Positions 33,685 through 42,265 of a DNA stretch of 64,000 nt are shown in pieces. The translations under genes were made by a program, and so were the position numbers. Numbering within the stretch: position 1 is the stretch's first letter; every line of letters begins with the position of its first letter. The stretch lies in the NCBI RefSeq assembly GCF_003363755.1, contig NZ_CP031396.1, positions 5,922,501 through 5,986,500 of the forward strand, read 5' to 3'. Origin of the DNA: Pseudomonas protegens (lineage in GTDB: Bacteria; Pseudomonadota; Gammaproteobacteria; Pseudomonadales; Pseudomonadaceae). The notes below the pieces were generated by a model, which was not told the origin of the DNA, searched no databases, and saw only the letters and a program-made list of their open reading frames with translations.

Positions 33685-34536
33685 ATGAAACCCTTGTCCT
33701 CGTATCACCCGCTGCTGTACTGGCTGCGAGTACGCCAGAGGCGCCTGATGCGTCATCTGGCCTGGCGCTGCTTCGGGCGCCGTTACGCCCGGCCCGAGCC
33801 CGGCAGCCCGCGCTTGCCTCATCGGCTGATCAAGCACACCTCGAAACTGATCCGTACCCTGGGCGACTCCGACCTGGCGCTGCAGCACAACAAGGTGATC
33901 AACCTCAAGCTGGCGGTGGCTTGCATCGATGGCGTGCACATCGCCCCCGGCGAGTATTTTTCCTTCTGCAAGCTGGTGGGCCGACCCAGTCGCCGGCGCG
34001 GTTTTGTCGAAGGCATGGAGCTGTCGTTCGGCGAGGCCCGCCGCGGCATCGGCGGTGGCATCTGCCAACTGAGCAACCTGATTCACTGGATGGCGCTGCA
34101 CTCGCCGCTTGAGGTGGTGGAGCGGGCCAACCACAGCTTCGACCCGTTCCCCGACGAGGGCCGGGTGCTGCCCTTCGGTTCCGGTGCGGCGATCTTCTAC
34201 AACTACATCGACCTGGTGCTGTACAACCCCGGGCCGCAGACCTTGCAGCTCAAGCTGCTGGTCGGCGCGCAGCAACTGGAGGGCGAGCTGCTCTGCGAGC
34301 GGCCGCGGGAGTATCGCTATCACGTCTACCAGCGGGCCCATCGCTTTGTGCGCGAGGGCGCCCGGGTGTACCGGGAAAACCAGATCTGGCGCGACATTCG
34401 CACCAAGGGCCAGGACGCCCAGCTGCTGCGCCAGGAGTGCCTGTATCGCAACCGGGTGCTGGTCAAGTACCCGGTGGCCGAGGCGCTGCTCGATCAGCCG
34501 GTGCCGGGCTCAGATGATGCCCAGCATCCACAGTAG
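33685..34536 (+). CDS. VanW-like protein
   Basis: A 283-residue protein with the VanW family core: PGEYFSFCKLVGRPSRRRGF (about 92-111) and GIGGGICQLSNLIHWMAL (about 126-143). VanW was found in vancomycin-resistance operons, but its activity is unknown and Pseudomonas homologues are not linked to glycopeptides. There is no signal peptide, and the N-terminus is basic. The 3' end overlaps the convergent YniB-like gene by 27 bp. Confidence 0.8.
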   Translation: MKPLSSYHPLLYWLRVRQRRLMRHLAWRCFGRRYARPEPGSPRLPHRLIKHTSKLIRTLGDSDLALQHNKVINLKLAVACIDGVHIAPGEYFSFCKLVGRPSRRRGFVEGMELSFGEARRGIGGGICQLSNLIHWMALHSPLEVVERANHSFDPFPDEGRVLPFGSGAAIFYNYIDLVLYNPGPQTLQLKLLVGAQQLEGELLCERPREYRYHVYQRAHRFVREGARVYRENQIWRDIRTKGQDAQLLRQECLYRNRVLVKYPVAEALLDQPVPGSDDAQHPQ

Positions 34537-35058
34537 GCCCAGGTAGACCGCGGCGCCGCCCAGGGGCCAGACCACCAGCAGGCGGGTCTGGCTGAAGAAC
34601 GCTGGCGCGGCCTCCACCCGGGTCGACTCCTCCAGCTGTTGCAGGGTTCTGGCGGGCTCGCCGTCCTCGACCGGGGCGTTGAGCTGGGCCTCGATCAGCG
34701 GTTCCACGGCCTCGACCTTGCGCATCAGCGTCCGGCCCGAGGCGAACAGGGCGGCGCCGACGAAGATCAGCAGGTAGATCACCAGGAATTTCCAGTGGGA
34801 GGAGTAGCTCAGGTCGATGAAGCTGGGGGTCGGGCTGTTGTCCCAGAACCAGTCCAGGGCCCGGGTGTTTTCCGAGACCATCAGGGTGAACTGCTGAATC
34901 GGGCGGTTGATGGTGCTCGCCATGGCGGTGTAGCTGTCCAGGCGCCAGTGGAGCATTTTCAGGGTGGAGAACAGCGTGGAGATCAGTGCGCCGGTGAACA
35001 TCAATGCGCCTGCGCCAATCTGCAGCCGGTACTTCAATTGGGCCTGGGTGTAGTTCAT
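34510..35058 (-). CDS. YniB-like inner-membrane protein
   Basis: A 182-residue membrane protein similar to E. coli YniB, with a shared FWDNSPTPSF motif near residue 72. Three hydrophobic segments are visible (about 12-35, 88-108, 160-180). A charged cytoplasmic stretch (about 110-150) lies between the second and third. The function is unknown. The start ATG at 35058 was chosen because MNYTQAQLKYRL matches the YniB N-terminus. Confidence 0.75.
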   Translation of the reverse strand: MNYTQAQLKYRLQIGAGALMFTGALISTLFSTLKMLHWRLDSYTAMASTINRPIQQFTLMVSENTRALDWFWDNSPTPSFIDLSYSSHWKFLVIYLLIFVGAALFASGRTLMRKVEAVEPLIEAQLNAPVEDGEPARTLQQLEESTRVEAAPAFFSQTRLLVVWPLGGAAVYLGLLWMLGII

Positions 35059-35174
35059 CTGTGCGTCCTGCCATGAAGAAAGTGGCGCAATACTATATTT
35101 CACCGGCACGGGCCGATAGGGGCGGTGCTGCTCAGGCTATCCTTGGCTCCCTCTCTACTCGGACGAATCAGCCC

Positions 35175-35843
35175 ATGCTGCAGGTACAAGGCGTCTTCAA
35201 GAGTTACCCCACGCCCCAGGGCCCGCTGGCGGTGCTGCAGGGCGTGGACCTGCAGCTGCGGCACGGCAGCAGCCTGGCGCTGATGGGCGAGTCGGGCAGT
35301 GGCAAGAGCACCTTGCTGCACCTGATCGCCGGGCTCGACCGGGTCGACGCCGGCAGCATCCGCATCGGCGGGCAGCACCTGGAGCAGATGACCGAGGGCC
35401 AGCGTGCCGACTGGCGACGCACTGAAGTGGGCCTGGTGTTCCAGCAGTTCAACCTGATCAGCAGCCTGCGGGTGGAAGACAACCTGAGCTTCCAGGCGCG
35501 CCTGGCCGGGCGCCTCGATCCGCTGTGGCAGGCGCAGTTGGTGGAGCGCCTGGGCCTGGGGGATTTGCTGCGGCGTTACCCGGAGCAGCTCTCCGGCGGC
35601 CAGCAGCAACGGGTCGCCCTGGGCCGGGCCCTGGCGGCGAAACCCGGGTTGCTGCTGGCGGACGAACCCACCGGCAGCCTCGACGAGGCCACCAGCGACG
35701 AGGTGTTGCAGCTGTTGCTGGAGCTACTGGCGGACAGCCCCACCAGCTTGTTGATGGTCACCCATAGCCAGCGGGTGGCCAGCCGCCTGCAACAGATGGT
35801 GGTGCTGCAACGCGGTCGTCTGGCCGACCCGGTCGGGGCTTGA
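35175..35843 (+). CDS. ABC transporter ATPase of the LolD/MacB type
   Basis: A 222-residue ATP-binding subunit. Walker A is GESGSGKST (about residues 38-46), the signature is LSGGQQQRVALGRALA and Walker B is LLLADEPTGSLDE. It is of the lipoprotein-release/mechanotransmission class (LolD, FtsE, MacB). It precedes the FtsX-type permease by 1 bp, and the two should form a transporter with the lipoprotein encoded next. Confidence 0.87.
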   Translation: MLQVQGVFKSYPTPQGPLAVLQGVDLQLRHGSSLALMGESGSGKSTLLHLIAGLDRVDAGSIRIGGQHLEQMTEGQRADWRRTEVGLVFQQFNLISSLRVEDNLSFQARLAGRLDPLWQAQLVERLGLGDLLRRYPEQLSGGQQQRVALGRALAAKPGLLLADEPTGSLDEATSDEVLQLLLELLADSPTSLLMVTHSQRVASRLQQMVVLQRGRLADPVGA

Positions 35844-35844
35844 G

Positions 35845-38325
35845 ATGGGGGGCTTTGTCACAGCGATGCAGGCGCTGCTGAGCCACTGGCGCCGGCATCC
35901 GGTGCAGTTTTTCAGTGTGCTCACCGGACTCTGGCTGGCCACCAGCTTGTTGACCGGCGTGCTGGCTCTCAACAGTCAGGCTCGGGACAGTTATGCCCGG
36001 GCCAGCCAGTTGATCGGCGGCGAGCCTCAGGCCAGCCTGGGCAGCGCCAGTGGTGCGAGTTTTTCCCAGCAGGGGTTCGTCGAGCTGCGCCGTGCCGGCT
36101 GGCCGGTGTCGCCGGTGCTCCAGGGGCGGGTGCAGCTCAAGGATCACCCCGACCAGCCCCTGCAGGTGATGGGCATCGAGCCCTTATCGCTGCCCGCCGG
36201 TTCCGCGGTGGCCGGGCAGGCCCTGGCGCTGCAACAGATGGTCGAGTTCTTCAGTGTGCCGGGCACCACCTGGGTTGCACCGCAGACCCTGGCCAGCCTG
36301 GGCTTGCAAGAGGGCGAGCAACCCCAGGCAGTCAATGGCCAGCGTTTACCGCCGCTGCGGGTGCAGGCGGACATGGCCCCGGAGCTGCTGTTGATGGACA
36401 TCGGTTTTGCCCAGCAGGTGCTCGGCCAGCCCGGGCAGTTGAGCCGCTTGTTGCTGCCCAGGGACTTTGCCGCCCAGGCACCGCCACTGCCGGCGCAACT
36501 GGCGGGGCAACTGGTGCTGCGCCAGGGTGAAGCAGAGGGCGATCTGGCGCGCCTGACCGAAAGCTTTCACCTGAACCTGGATGCCTTGGGGTTCCTGTCC
36601 TTTGTGGTGGGGCTGTTTATCGTGCACGCCGCCATTGGCCTGGCCCTGGAGCAGCGGCGCGGCTTGCTGCGCACCCTGCGGGCCTGCGGGGTCAGTGCGC
36701 GGCTGCTGATTGCCTGTCTGATCGTCGAACTGGGAGGGCTGGCGCTGTTGGGCGGTGTGGCTGGCGTGGTCAGCGGCTACCTGCTGGCCGGGGTGTTGCT
36801 GCCGGACGTGGCCGCCAGCCTGCGGGGCTTGTACGGCGCGCAAGTGGCCGGGCAGTTGAGCCTGAGTCCCGGGTGGTGGTTCAGCGGTATCGGCCTGAGT
36901 CTGTTGGGCGCCTTGCTGGCCGGTGGCGCCAGCCTGCTGCGGGCAGCGCGCCTGCCGCTGCTGGCCCTGGCCAATCCCCAGGCCTGGCACCAGGCCCATG
37001 CCCGCTGGTTGCGGCGCCAGGGTTGGATCGCTTGCCTGGCCTTGCTGGTGGCCCTGCTGGCGTGGCACTGGGGCGACAGCCTGGCCAGCGGTTTCGTGCT
37101 GCTGGCGGCTTTGCTGCTGGCGGCGGCCCTGGGCCTGCCGGTGCTGCTCAACGCGGTGCTGGGCGGTTTGCTGGGGCGCAGTCGCGGGGTGCTGGGGCAA
37201 TGGTTTGTCGCCGATAGTCGGCAGCAGTTGCCGGCCCTGAGCCTGGCCTTGATGGCCCTGCTCCTGGCCCTGGCGGCGAACATTGGCGCCGGCAGCATGA
37301 CTGCCGGTTTTCGCCAGACCTTCAATGACTGGCTGGAGCAGCGCCTGAGCGCCGAGCTCTACCTCAACCCGCAAAGCCCCGAACAGGCCGGGCAACTGCT
37401 GGACTGGCTGCCGCGCCAGCCCCAGGTGACGGCGGTGCTGCCCAGCTGGCAGGTGGCGTTGCAGGTTCAGGGCTGGCCGGCGGACCTGTACGGGGTGATC
37501 GACCATCCCAGCTATCGCCAGCATTGGCCGTTGCTGGAGGCCCAGGGGGCCGATCCCTGGGCGCAGTTGGCGGCGCACGACAGCGTGATGCTCAGCGAAC
37601 AGTTGGCCCGAAGACTCAAGGTGCGACTGGGGGATCGCCTGGAACTGCCGGTGCCGGCAGGGCACTGGGCGCCCCAGGTGGTGGGGATCTATGCCGACTA
37701 CGGCAATCCCAAGGGGCACTTGCTGGTGAATGTGCAGCACCTGCTGGCGCATTGGCCGCAGTTGGCGCCGAACCGTTTCAACCTGCGCCTTGCGCCGGAG
37801 GCGGTTGCGCCGCTGATCGGTGCCTTGCAACAGCAGTTTCAGCTGGATGACAGCCGGATCATCGATCAGGCCCGGCTCAAGGGTTGGTCGCTGCAGGTCT
37901 TCGAGCGTACCTTCGCCGCCACCGCCGCCCTCAATAGCCTGACCCTGGGGGTGTCCGGGGTGGCACTGTTCATCAGCCTGCTGACCCAGAGCCAGAGCCG
38001 CCTGGGCCAGTTGGCACCGCTCTGGGCCCTGGGGGTGGGCCGGCGCCAGTTGATGCTGCTGAACCTCGGGCAGACCTGGCTGCTGGCGGTGCTCACCCTG
38101 ATGCTGGCGTTGCCCCTGGGGATTGTCCTGGCCGGGTGCCTGAACAGCGTGATCAATGTCCAGGCCTTTGGCTGGAGCCTGCCGTTGCGGGTGTTTCCAG
38201 GGCAGATCCTGCAACTGCTGGGCTTGGCCATGTTGGCCACCCTGGCGGCCTCGGCCTGGCCGCTGTTGAAGCTGTACCGTGCACAACCGGCGGATTTGCT
38301 GAGGACCTTTGCCCATGAAGATTGA
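35845..38325 (+). CDS. FtsX-type ABC permease
   Basis: An 826-residue permease with two FtsX domains. The N-terminal membrane helix (about 20-42) and a large periplasmic domain precede a cluster of helices (about 255-450). A second periplasmic domain (about 500-680) and three C-terminal helices (about 695-815) follow. This duplicated layout resembles AttFG and YbbP-type systems. It overlaps the next lipoprotein gene by 11 bp. A role in moving lipoproteins or amphipathic molecules out of the inner membrane is likely; the cargo is unknown. Confidence 0.83.
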   Translation: MGGFVTAMQALLSHWRRHPVQFFSVLTGLWLATSLLTGVLALNSQARDSYARASQLIGGEPQASLGSASGASFSQQGFVELRRAGWPVSPVLQGRVQLKDHPDQPLQVMGIEPLSLPAGSAVAGQALALQQMVEFFSVPGTTWVAPQTLASLGLQEGEQPQAVNGQRLPPLRVQADMAPELLLMDIGFAQQVLGQPGQLSRLLLPRDFAAQAPPLPAQLAGQLVLRQGEAEGDLARLTESFHLNLDALGFLSFVVGLFIVHAAIGLALEQRRGLLRTLRACGVSARLLIACLIVELGGLALLGGVAGVVSGYLLAGVLLPDVAASLRGLYGAQVAGQLSLSPGWWFSGIGLSLLGALLAGGASLLRAARLPLLALANPQAWHQAHARWLRRQGWIACLALLVALLAWHWGDSLASGFVLLAALLLAAALGLPVLLNAVLGGLLGRSRGVLGQWFVADSRQQLPALSLALMALLLALAANIGAGSMTAGFRQTFNDWLEQRLSAELYLNPQSPEQAGQLLDWLPRQPQVTAVLPSWQVALQVQGWPADLYGVIDHPSYRQHWPLLEAQGADPWAQLAAHDSVMLSEQLARRLKVRLGDRLELPVPAGHWAPQVVGIYADYGNPKGHLLVNVQHLLAHWPQLAPNRFNLRLAPEAVAPLIGALQQQFQLDDSRIIDQARLKGWSLQVFERTFAATAALNSLTLGVSGVALFISLLTQSQSRLGQLAPLWALGVGRRQLMLLNLGQTWLLAVLTLMLALPLGIVLAGCLNSVINVQAFGWSLPLRVFPGQILQLLGLAMLATLAASAWPLLKLYRAQPADLLRTFAHED

Positions 38326-39391
38326 TTGCCGGTGGCTGCCGCTGCTGTTTCTGCTGCTGGCCGGCTGCGACCAGGACGCCGCGGCGCCCCAGGGTTTTGC
38401 CGGGCTGGGCAACGAGGCCTCGGCCTTTGCCCCGGTGGTGCCGGGGCGCACCTTCAGCTTTCCTGCCGATCATGGCCCACATGACGGTTTTCGCATCGAG
38501 TGGTGGTACCTGACGGCCAACCTGAAGGACGCTCAAGGCCGGCAATTCGGTGTGCAATGGACGCTGTTTCGCAGTGCGTTGCGGGCCGCGCCCGAGCAGC
38601 CCGGCTGGGGCGCACCGCTGGTCTGGCTGGGGCACGCGGCGGCCACTTCGGCCAGCCGTCACTATGCCGCCGAGCGTTATGCCCGGGGCGGGGTGGGGCA
38701 GGCCGGGGTCACGGCGCAGCCGTTCCAGGCCTGGATCGATGACTGGCGCTTCACCAGCCTGCCCACCGGGGCCAATCCCCTGGCCCGGATGCAGGTGCAG
38801 GCCAGCGGGCCGGGGTTCGCCTATCAGTTGCAACTGTCCAGCCGCCAGCCGCTGGTGCTGCAGGGCGTGGGCGGCTACAGCCGCAAGTCGGACCAGGGTC
38901 AGGCGTCGTATTACTACAGCCAGCCGTTCTTCCAGGCGTCGGGGCAGTTGCAGATCGACGGCCAACGCTATGAGGTCAGCGGCCCGGCCTGGCTCGATCG
39001 GGAGTGGAGCAGCCAGCCCCTGGCCGCCGACCAGACCGGTTGGGACTGGTTCTCCCTGCACCTGGACAGCGGAGAACGGTTGATGCTGTTCCGGGTGCGG
39101 GAGAACCATCGCGCGCCTTACATCACCGGCACCTGGATCAATGTCGATGGCAGCACCCAGAGCCTGGGGCGCGAGCAGATCCAGATGACGCCCCTGGAGG
39201 AAGCCCAGGTCGAGGGGCGGCGCCTGCCGAGCGCCTGGCAACTGAAGATTCCCGATAAGAAACTGGACATCAGAACCCGGGCCTTGAATCCCCAGTCGTG
39301 GATGAAACTGAGCATTCCCTATTGGGAGGGGCCGATCACCCTGGAGGGCAGCCACACCGGCAGCGGTTATCTGGAGATGACCGGGTATTGA
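38315..39391 (+). CDS. AttH-like (CrtC-type) lipoprotein
   Basis: A 358-residue lipoprotein: the lipobox LAGC places the acylated cysteine at C18. The body matches the AttH/hydroxyneurosporene-synthase-like lipocalin double-barrel family, with FRIEWWYLTANLKDAQGRQFG near residue 53 cut here to EWWYLTANL, and GWDWFSLHLDSGERLMLF near 240. It is co-transcribed with the ATPase and permease, an arrangement seen in AttEFGH systems. Ligand unknown. The start is ATG 38315; a TTG 6 bp upstream is less likely. Confidence 0.8.
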   Translation: MKIDCRWLPLLFLLLAGCDQDAAAPQGFAGLGNEASAFAPVVPGRTFSFPADHGPHDGFRIEWWYLTANLKDAQGRQFGVQWTLFRSALRAAPEQPGWGAPLVWLGHAAATSASRHYAAERYARGGVGQAGVTAQPFQAWIDDWRFTSLPTGANPLARMQVQASGPGFAYQLQLSSRQPLVLQGVGGYSRKSDQGQASYYYSQPFFQASGQLQIDGQRYEVSGPAWLDREWSSQPLAADQTGWDWFSLHLDSGERLMLFRVRENHRAPYITGTWINVDGSTQSLGREQIQMTPLEEAQVEGRRLPSAWQLKIPDKKLDIRTRALNPQSWMKLSIPYWEGPITLEGSHTGSGYLEMTGY

Positions 39392-39751
39392 GGGGGGCTG
39401 CAGGACAGCCCCAGGGGCCAGGGCTGACGGGGCTGAGCTGAGGGGCGAGCCGGCGGCGAGGGCGACGGATCACCCCGGTGTCCAGTTTTATTCAGAATCC
39501 GCCCACGGATTTTCCCCTTCAGTTGCACTAGAATGCCAATCGTTCGCCCGGTGCAAGGGCTCTTTACCGGTGCATGGATTGCCAAGGCCAGAGCACTGGG
39601 CGAACACCCTCCCTGAACAATGTCCTGCGAATGCCAGGTTGTGTAACTGTCGCGTCCGGCGACGTTCGAGCCCTTGAAAGGTGCTCAGCTTCCCCTTCAA
39701 ACACCCCCCCCTGCGGGTTTTCTGCGCTGCACCGTGGTTGGTCGTGGGCGC
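39392..39751. other. Intergenic region with no recognisable gene
   Basis: These 360 bases show no long protein-like frame, no RNA gene that I recognise and no listed repeat. A short AT-richer part (39486-39545, with TTGCACTAGAATG) might hold promoter elements, but nothing in the forward direction follows it until 40356. Confidence 0.5.
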
Positions 39752-40138
39752 TCAAAGCGCGATGGGCTGCAGGCTGATCTGGTGGGCGCGCAGACTGACC
39801 CACTGCGGCAGGCGCTCGGGGCCACCCCGCAGGGACAGGAGGATGATCGAGGGGCCTACCGCCAGGGCGGCGACGCCATCCTCATCGAGCTGAACCAGGC
39901 GCCCACTGACCTGCAAGGCACCCTGGTCCCAGTGCAGGCGGAACGGGCCCTGGGCACAGGGCTCCAGGTTGTCATTCCAGCTGAACTCGTCCTCCAGGCT
40001 CAGTTCCACTTCGTAGTCGTGCCCGACCCTCGGCGAGGGGCCCAGCCATTGGCCGCGACCCTCGCCGAAGGCACAGCAGAAGCCGACGCAGAGGTCTTGC
40101 GCCGCAGTGAGGCGGATGTCCGTCAGGGTGATACGCAT
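39752..40138 (-). CDS. Hypothetical protein, 128 residues
   Basis: A soluble protein of 128 residues with two cysteines close together (CVGFCC near residue 19) and several beta-like strands. There is no signal peptide or membrane helix. I do not recognise the family. The ATG at 40138 is the last Met before a coherent coding pattern; a longer frame to 40435 has basic, unstructured sequence. It stands alone and diverges from the next small gene. It may be a DUF-type cytoplasmic protein. Confidence 0.6.
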   Translation of the reverse strand: MRITLTDIRLTAAQDLCVGFCCAFGEGRGQWLGPSPRVGHDYEVELSLEDEFSWNDNLEPCAQGPFRLHWDQGALQVSGRLVQLDEDGVAALAVGPSIILLSLRGGPERLPQWVSLRAHQISLQPIAL

Positions 40139-40355
40139 GCCAGGGTGTCTCGATAGAGTTGAAGTGGCGCCAAGCCGCTTGCACGGTTGTCGCGCCGGGC
40201 AAGGCTGAAGGCTCTGCCGGCGTCTGGCAAGTGCCTGCGGTTTTTCATTGCGCAGTCGCGGGGCCTTCAACAAAATGGCCGACTGCTCCGCGGGACCGCT
40301 CGCGGAGGTGGATGGTAGTGGAGATCCTGGATTGATCTGGTTGAAGCGTTTTCTC

Positions 40356-40697
40356 ATGTCGATCGGCGCACTGACGCTGATACTGGTTGCCCTCGGGATG
40401 GCCTGGACGGGCCTTTTCAAAGAAGCCGTGCACACATTGCCGGAACATCCCCGGGCCCGGTGGCAGGGCGGCGTCGATGGTGGGCACTACGTTGAAGTCA
40501 CCCGCAGCGAAGCGCCTTACTACTTCGTCCAGATCCGTTATGAAAGCGGCGACCTGTGGTCCGAGGGCTGGCTGCGGCATGAGCACGGCGACGGTGCTCC
40601 GTTCAGCGCTGACGACGTGATCGCCTTTGACGGTGACGGGGTGATTTTCCTTCAGCAACGCAAGGTGCTGGCCGGTGGCAAGTCCGGGGCCCGTTGA
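40356..40697 (+). CDS. Hypothetical membrane-anchored protein, 113 residues
   Basis: A small protein with an N-terminal hydrophobic helix (about residues 3-18, IGALTLILVALGMAW) and a periplasmic domain of about 95 residues with a YYFVQIRYESGDLWSEGW core. It could have an earlier start (TTG 40341 or ATG 40275), which would add a basic segment ahead of the helix. I do not recognise the family. It converges on the flavoprotein gene, with 15 bp between stops. Confidence 0.55.
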   Translation: MSIGALTLILVALGMAWTGLFKEAVHTLPEHPRARWQGGVDGGHYVEVTRSEAPYYFVQIRYESGDLWSEGWLRHEHGDGAPFSADDVIAFDGDGVIFLQQRKVLAGGKSGAR

Positions 40698-40704
40698 GCC
40701 CCGG
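40684..40704. terminator. Short GC hairpin between convergent genes
   Basis: CCGGGGC (40684-40690) pairs with GCCCCGG (40698-40704) around the stop of the small membrane gene. There is no clear T-tract on either strand. It may act as a weak bidirectional terminator. Confidence 0.35.
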
Positions 40705-40712
40705 GGCGCGAC

Positions 40713-42119
40713 CTATTTGCCCTGGCTGTCGGTGCCGTAGGCGTCCCACAGCTTGTTGCGAAACTTGTTGTGCGGATCGACCCGCGCCTTGAGCGCGAGA
40801 AATTCCCCGGCCCGCGGATAGGCCGCCCGAAACTGCTGCGGTGTGGCGTGGATCTGATACGGCAGGTAGTAGCTGCCGCCGCGCTTGATCGCGCTGTCCA
40901 CCAGGGCCCGGGTCCATTCCCGCACGGCGTCCCGCTCCGCCTCTGCCGTGCTCTGCTGGTAATACAGCACCAGGGCGAACACGTCAGTCTTGGCCCAGGC
41001 CAGCAAGGTGCCGGGGTCGGCCTTGGCGTGACGGATGGACAGGTTGATCACGTTGACCCTGTGCGCCCGCAGGGTCGCGCCCATCTCCTGGACGAAACTC
41101 TCCAGCTGGTCGGTGGGCACGAAGTATTCCTGCAGCACGTAGGTGCGCTTGCTCCGGGAGTCGGGCTCCAGTTCGCGCACGTCGAGGCTGGCCTCGTGGT
41201 TGCGCCAGGAGACTTGGGGTTTCTTCAGCACCAGGGGGTCGATCACCTCCTGGCGCAGGGCCTTGCCCCCGGGCCATTGGCTCACCACTTTCAGGGCTTT
41301 CTGTTCTTTCCAGTAGTTCTGGTCCAGGGGCGTGAGGCGTTCCTTGACCGTTAGCGGCAGGTCGGTCTGGCTGTAGGACACTGCGCGCAGGGTCTGGTAC
41401 TGGTCGGGGTAGAGCACGGCGTTATGCAGGATGACCTTGGGGTTGTGCTCGATCCGGGCAAAGAAAAAGGGGCGGTAGTCGCCCAGGGGCATTTCTTCGA
41501 AGCTGCGCAGCAGGCGCACGTTGTCACTCAGGCGCAAGGTGGCTTCGACTATCACCCCGAGGCCGCCGTAACCGCCGATGGCGCCGTAGAACAGTTCGGC
41601 GTTGCTTTGCGGGCTGGCCTCGACCACTTGGCCGTCGGCCAGCACCAGCTTGATGGATTTGACCGAGGTCACCAGCGGCCCATAGCCGACATAGCGGCCA
41701 TGGGCGTTGACGCTCAGGGCGCCGCCGACGGTGAAGTTGGCGTAGCTCTGCATGATGCTCACGGACAGATCGTAGGGGTCGATGAAACTCTGCAGGGCGC
41801 GCCAGGTGATGCCGGGCTGCACGGTGATTTCCTTGTGCTCGCGGGAGAAATCGAGCACCCGGTCGAAGCCGCGCATATCGATCTGCAAGGCATGCTCGGT
41901 GGCAGTCTGGCCGCCCATGCTGTAGCGCCCGCCGCCGATGGCGATGGGGCCGGGGTGTTCGGCCACCCGTTTGACGATCTGCTCCAGGGTGGTGGGCCGG
42001 GCCACCTGGTCCACCACGATGGGGTTGAGCTGGGTGATGTCGTTGACGGTTTCTGCTGCGTGGGTGCTCAGCGCGGCGCCGAGGGCGCAGCATAAAAACA
42101 GGCCGGTCGCGAATCTCAT
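40713..42119 (-). CDS. Exported FAD-linked oxidase, lactone-oxidase-like
   Basis: A 468-residue flavoprotein. A signal peptide (about 1-20, ending THA) precedes a PCMH-type FAD-binding domain (about 40-205) with IAIGGGRYSMGGQ, where many VAO-family members have His for covalent FAD but this has Arg. The C-terminal end LKARVDPHNKFRNKLWDAYG is the D-arabinono/L-gulono-1,4-lactone-oxidase type signature. It should oxidise a sugar lactone or similar alcohol in the periplasm with an unknown acceptor. Substrate unknown. I rejected the frame upstream of 42119, which lacks a signal peptide. Confidence 0.8.
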   Translation of the reverse strand: MRFATGLFLCCALGAALSTHAAETVNDITQLNPIVVDQVARPTTLEQIVKRVAEHPGPIAIGGGRYSMGGQTATEHALQIDMRGFDRVLDFSREHKEITVQPGITWRALQSFIDPYDLSVSIMQSYANFTVGGALSVNAHGRYVGYGPLVTSVKSIKLVLADGQVVEASPQSNAELFYGAIGGYGGLGVIVEATLRLSDNVRLLRSFEEMPLGDYRPFFFARIEHNPKVILHNAVLYPDQYQTLRAVSYSQTDLPLTVKERLTPLDQNYWKEQKALKVVSQWPGGKALRQEVIDPLVLKKPQVSWRNHEASLDVRELEPDSRSKRTYVLQEYFVPTDQLESFVQEMGATLRAHRVNVINLSIRHAKADPGTLLAWAKTDVFALVLYYQQSTAEAERDAVREWTRALVDSAIKRGGSYYLPYQIHATPQQFRAAYPRAGEFLALKARVDPHNKFRNKLWDAYGTDSQGK

Positions 42120-42265
42120 GTCGCCGTGTCCATCCTTGGTGGTGGCGCGCCGCGGGCTCGGGCGCAAGTTCCGGCACAATAGCGTCCCGGCCAGGCCATG
42201 ACCATGGGGCAAAACGACGAAGGGGGAATCCGGCACCGACCCGCAAGGCCGATGCCGGACAGGGC

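Noticed and set aside
39486..39545. Promoter or small RNA in the gap after the AttH-like gene
   Set aside because: TTGCAC and TAGAAT are present but are spaced by far too few bases, and no downstream gene or hairpin-T-tract supports a transcript.
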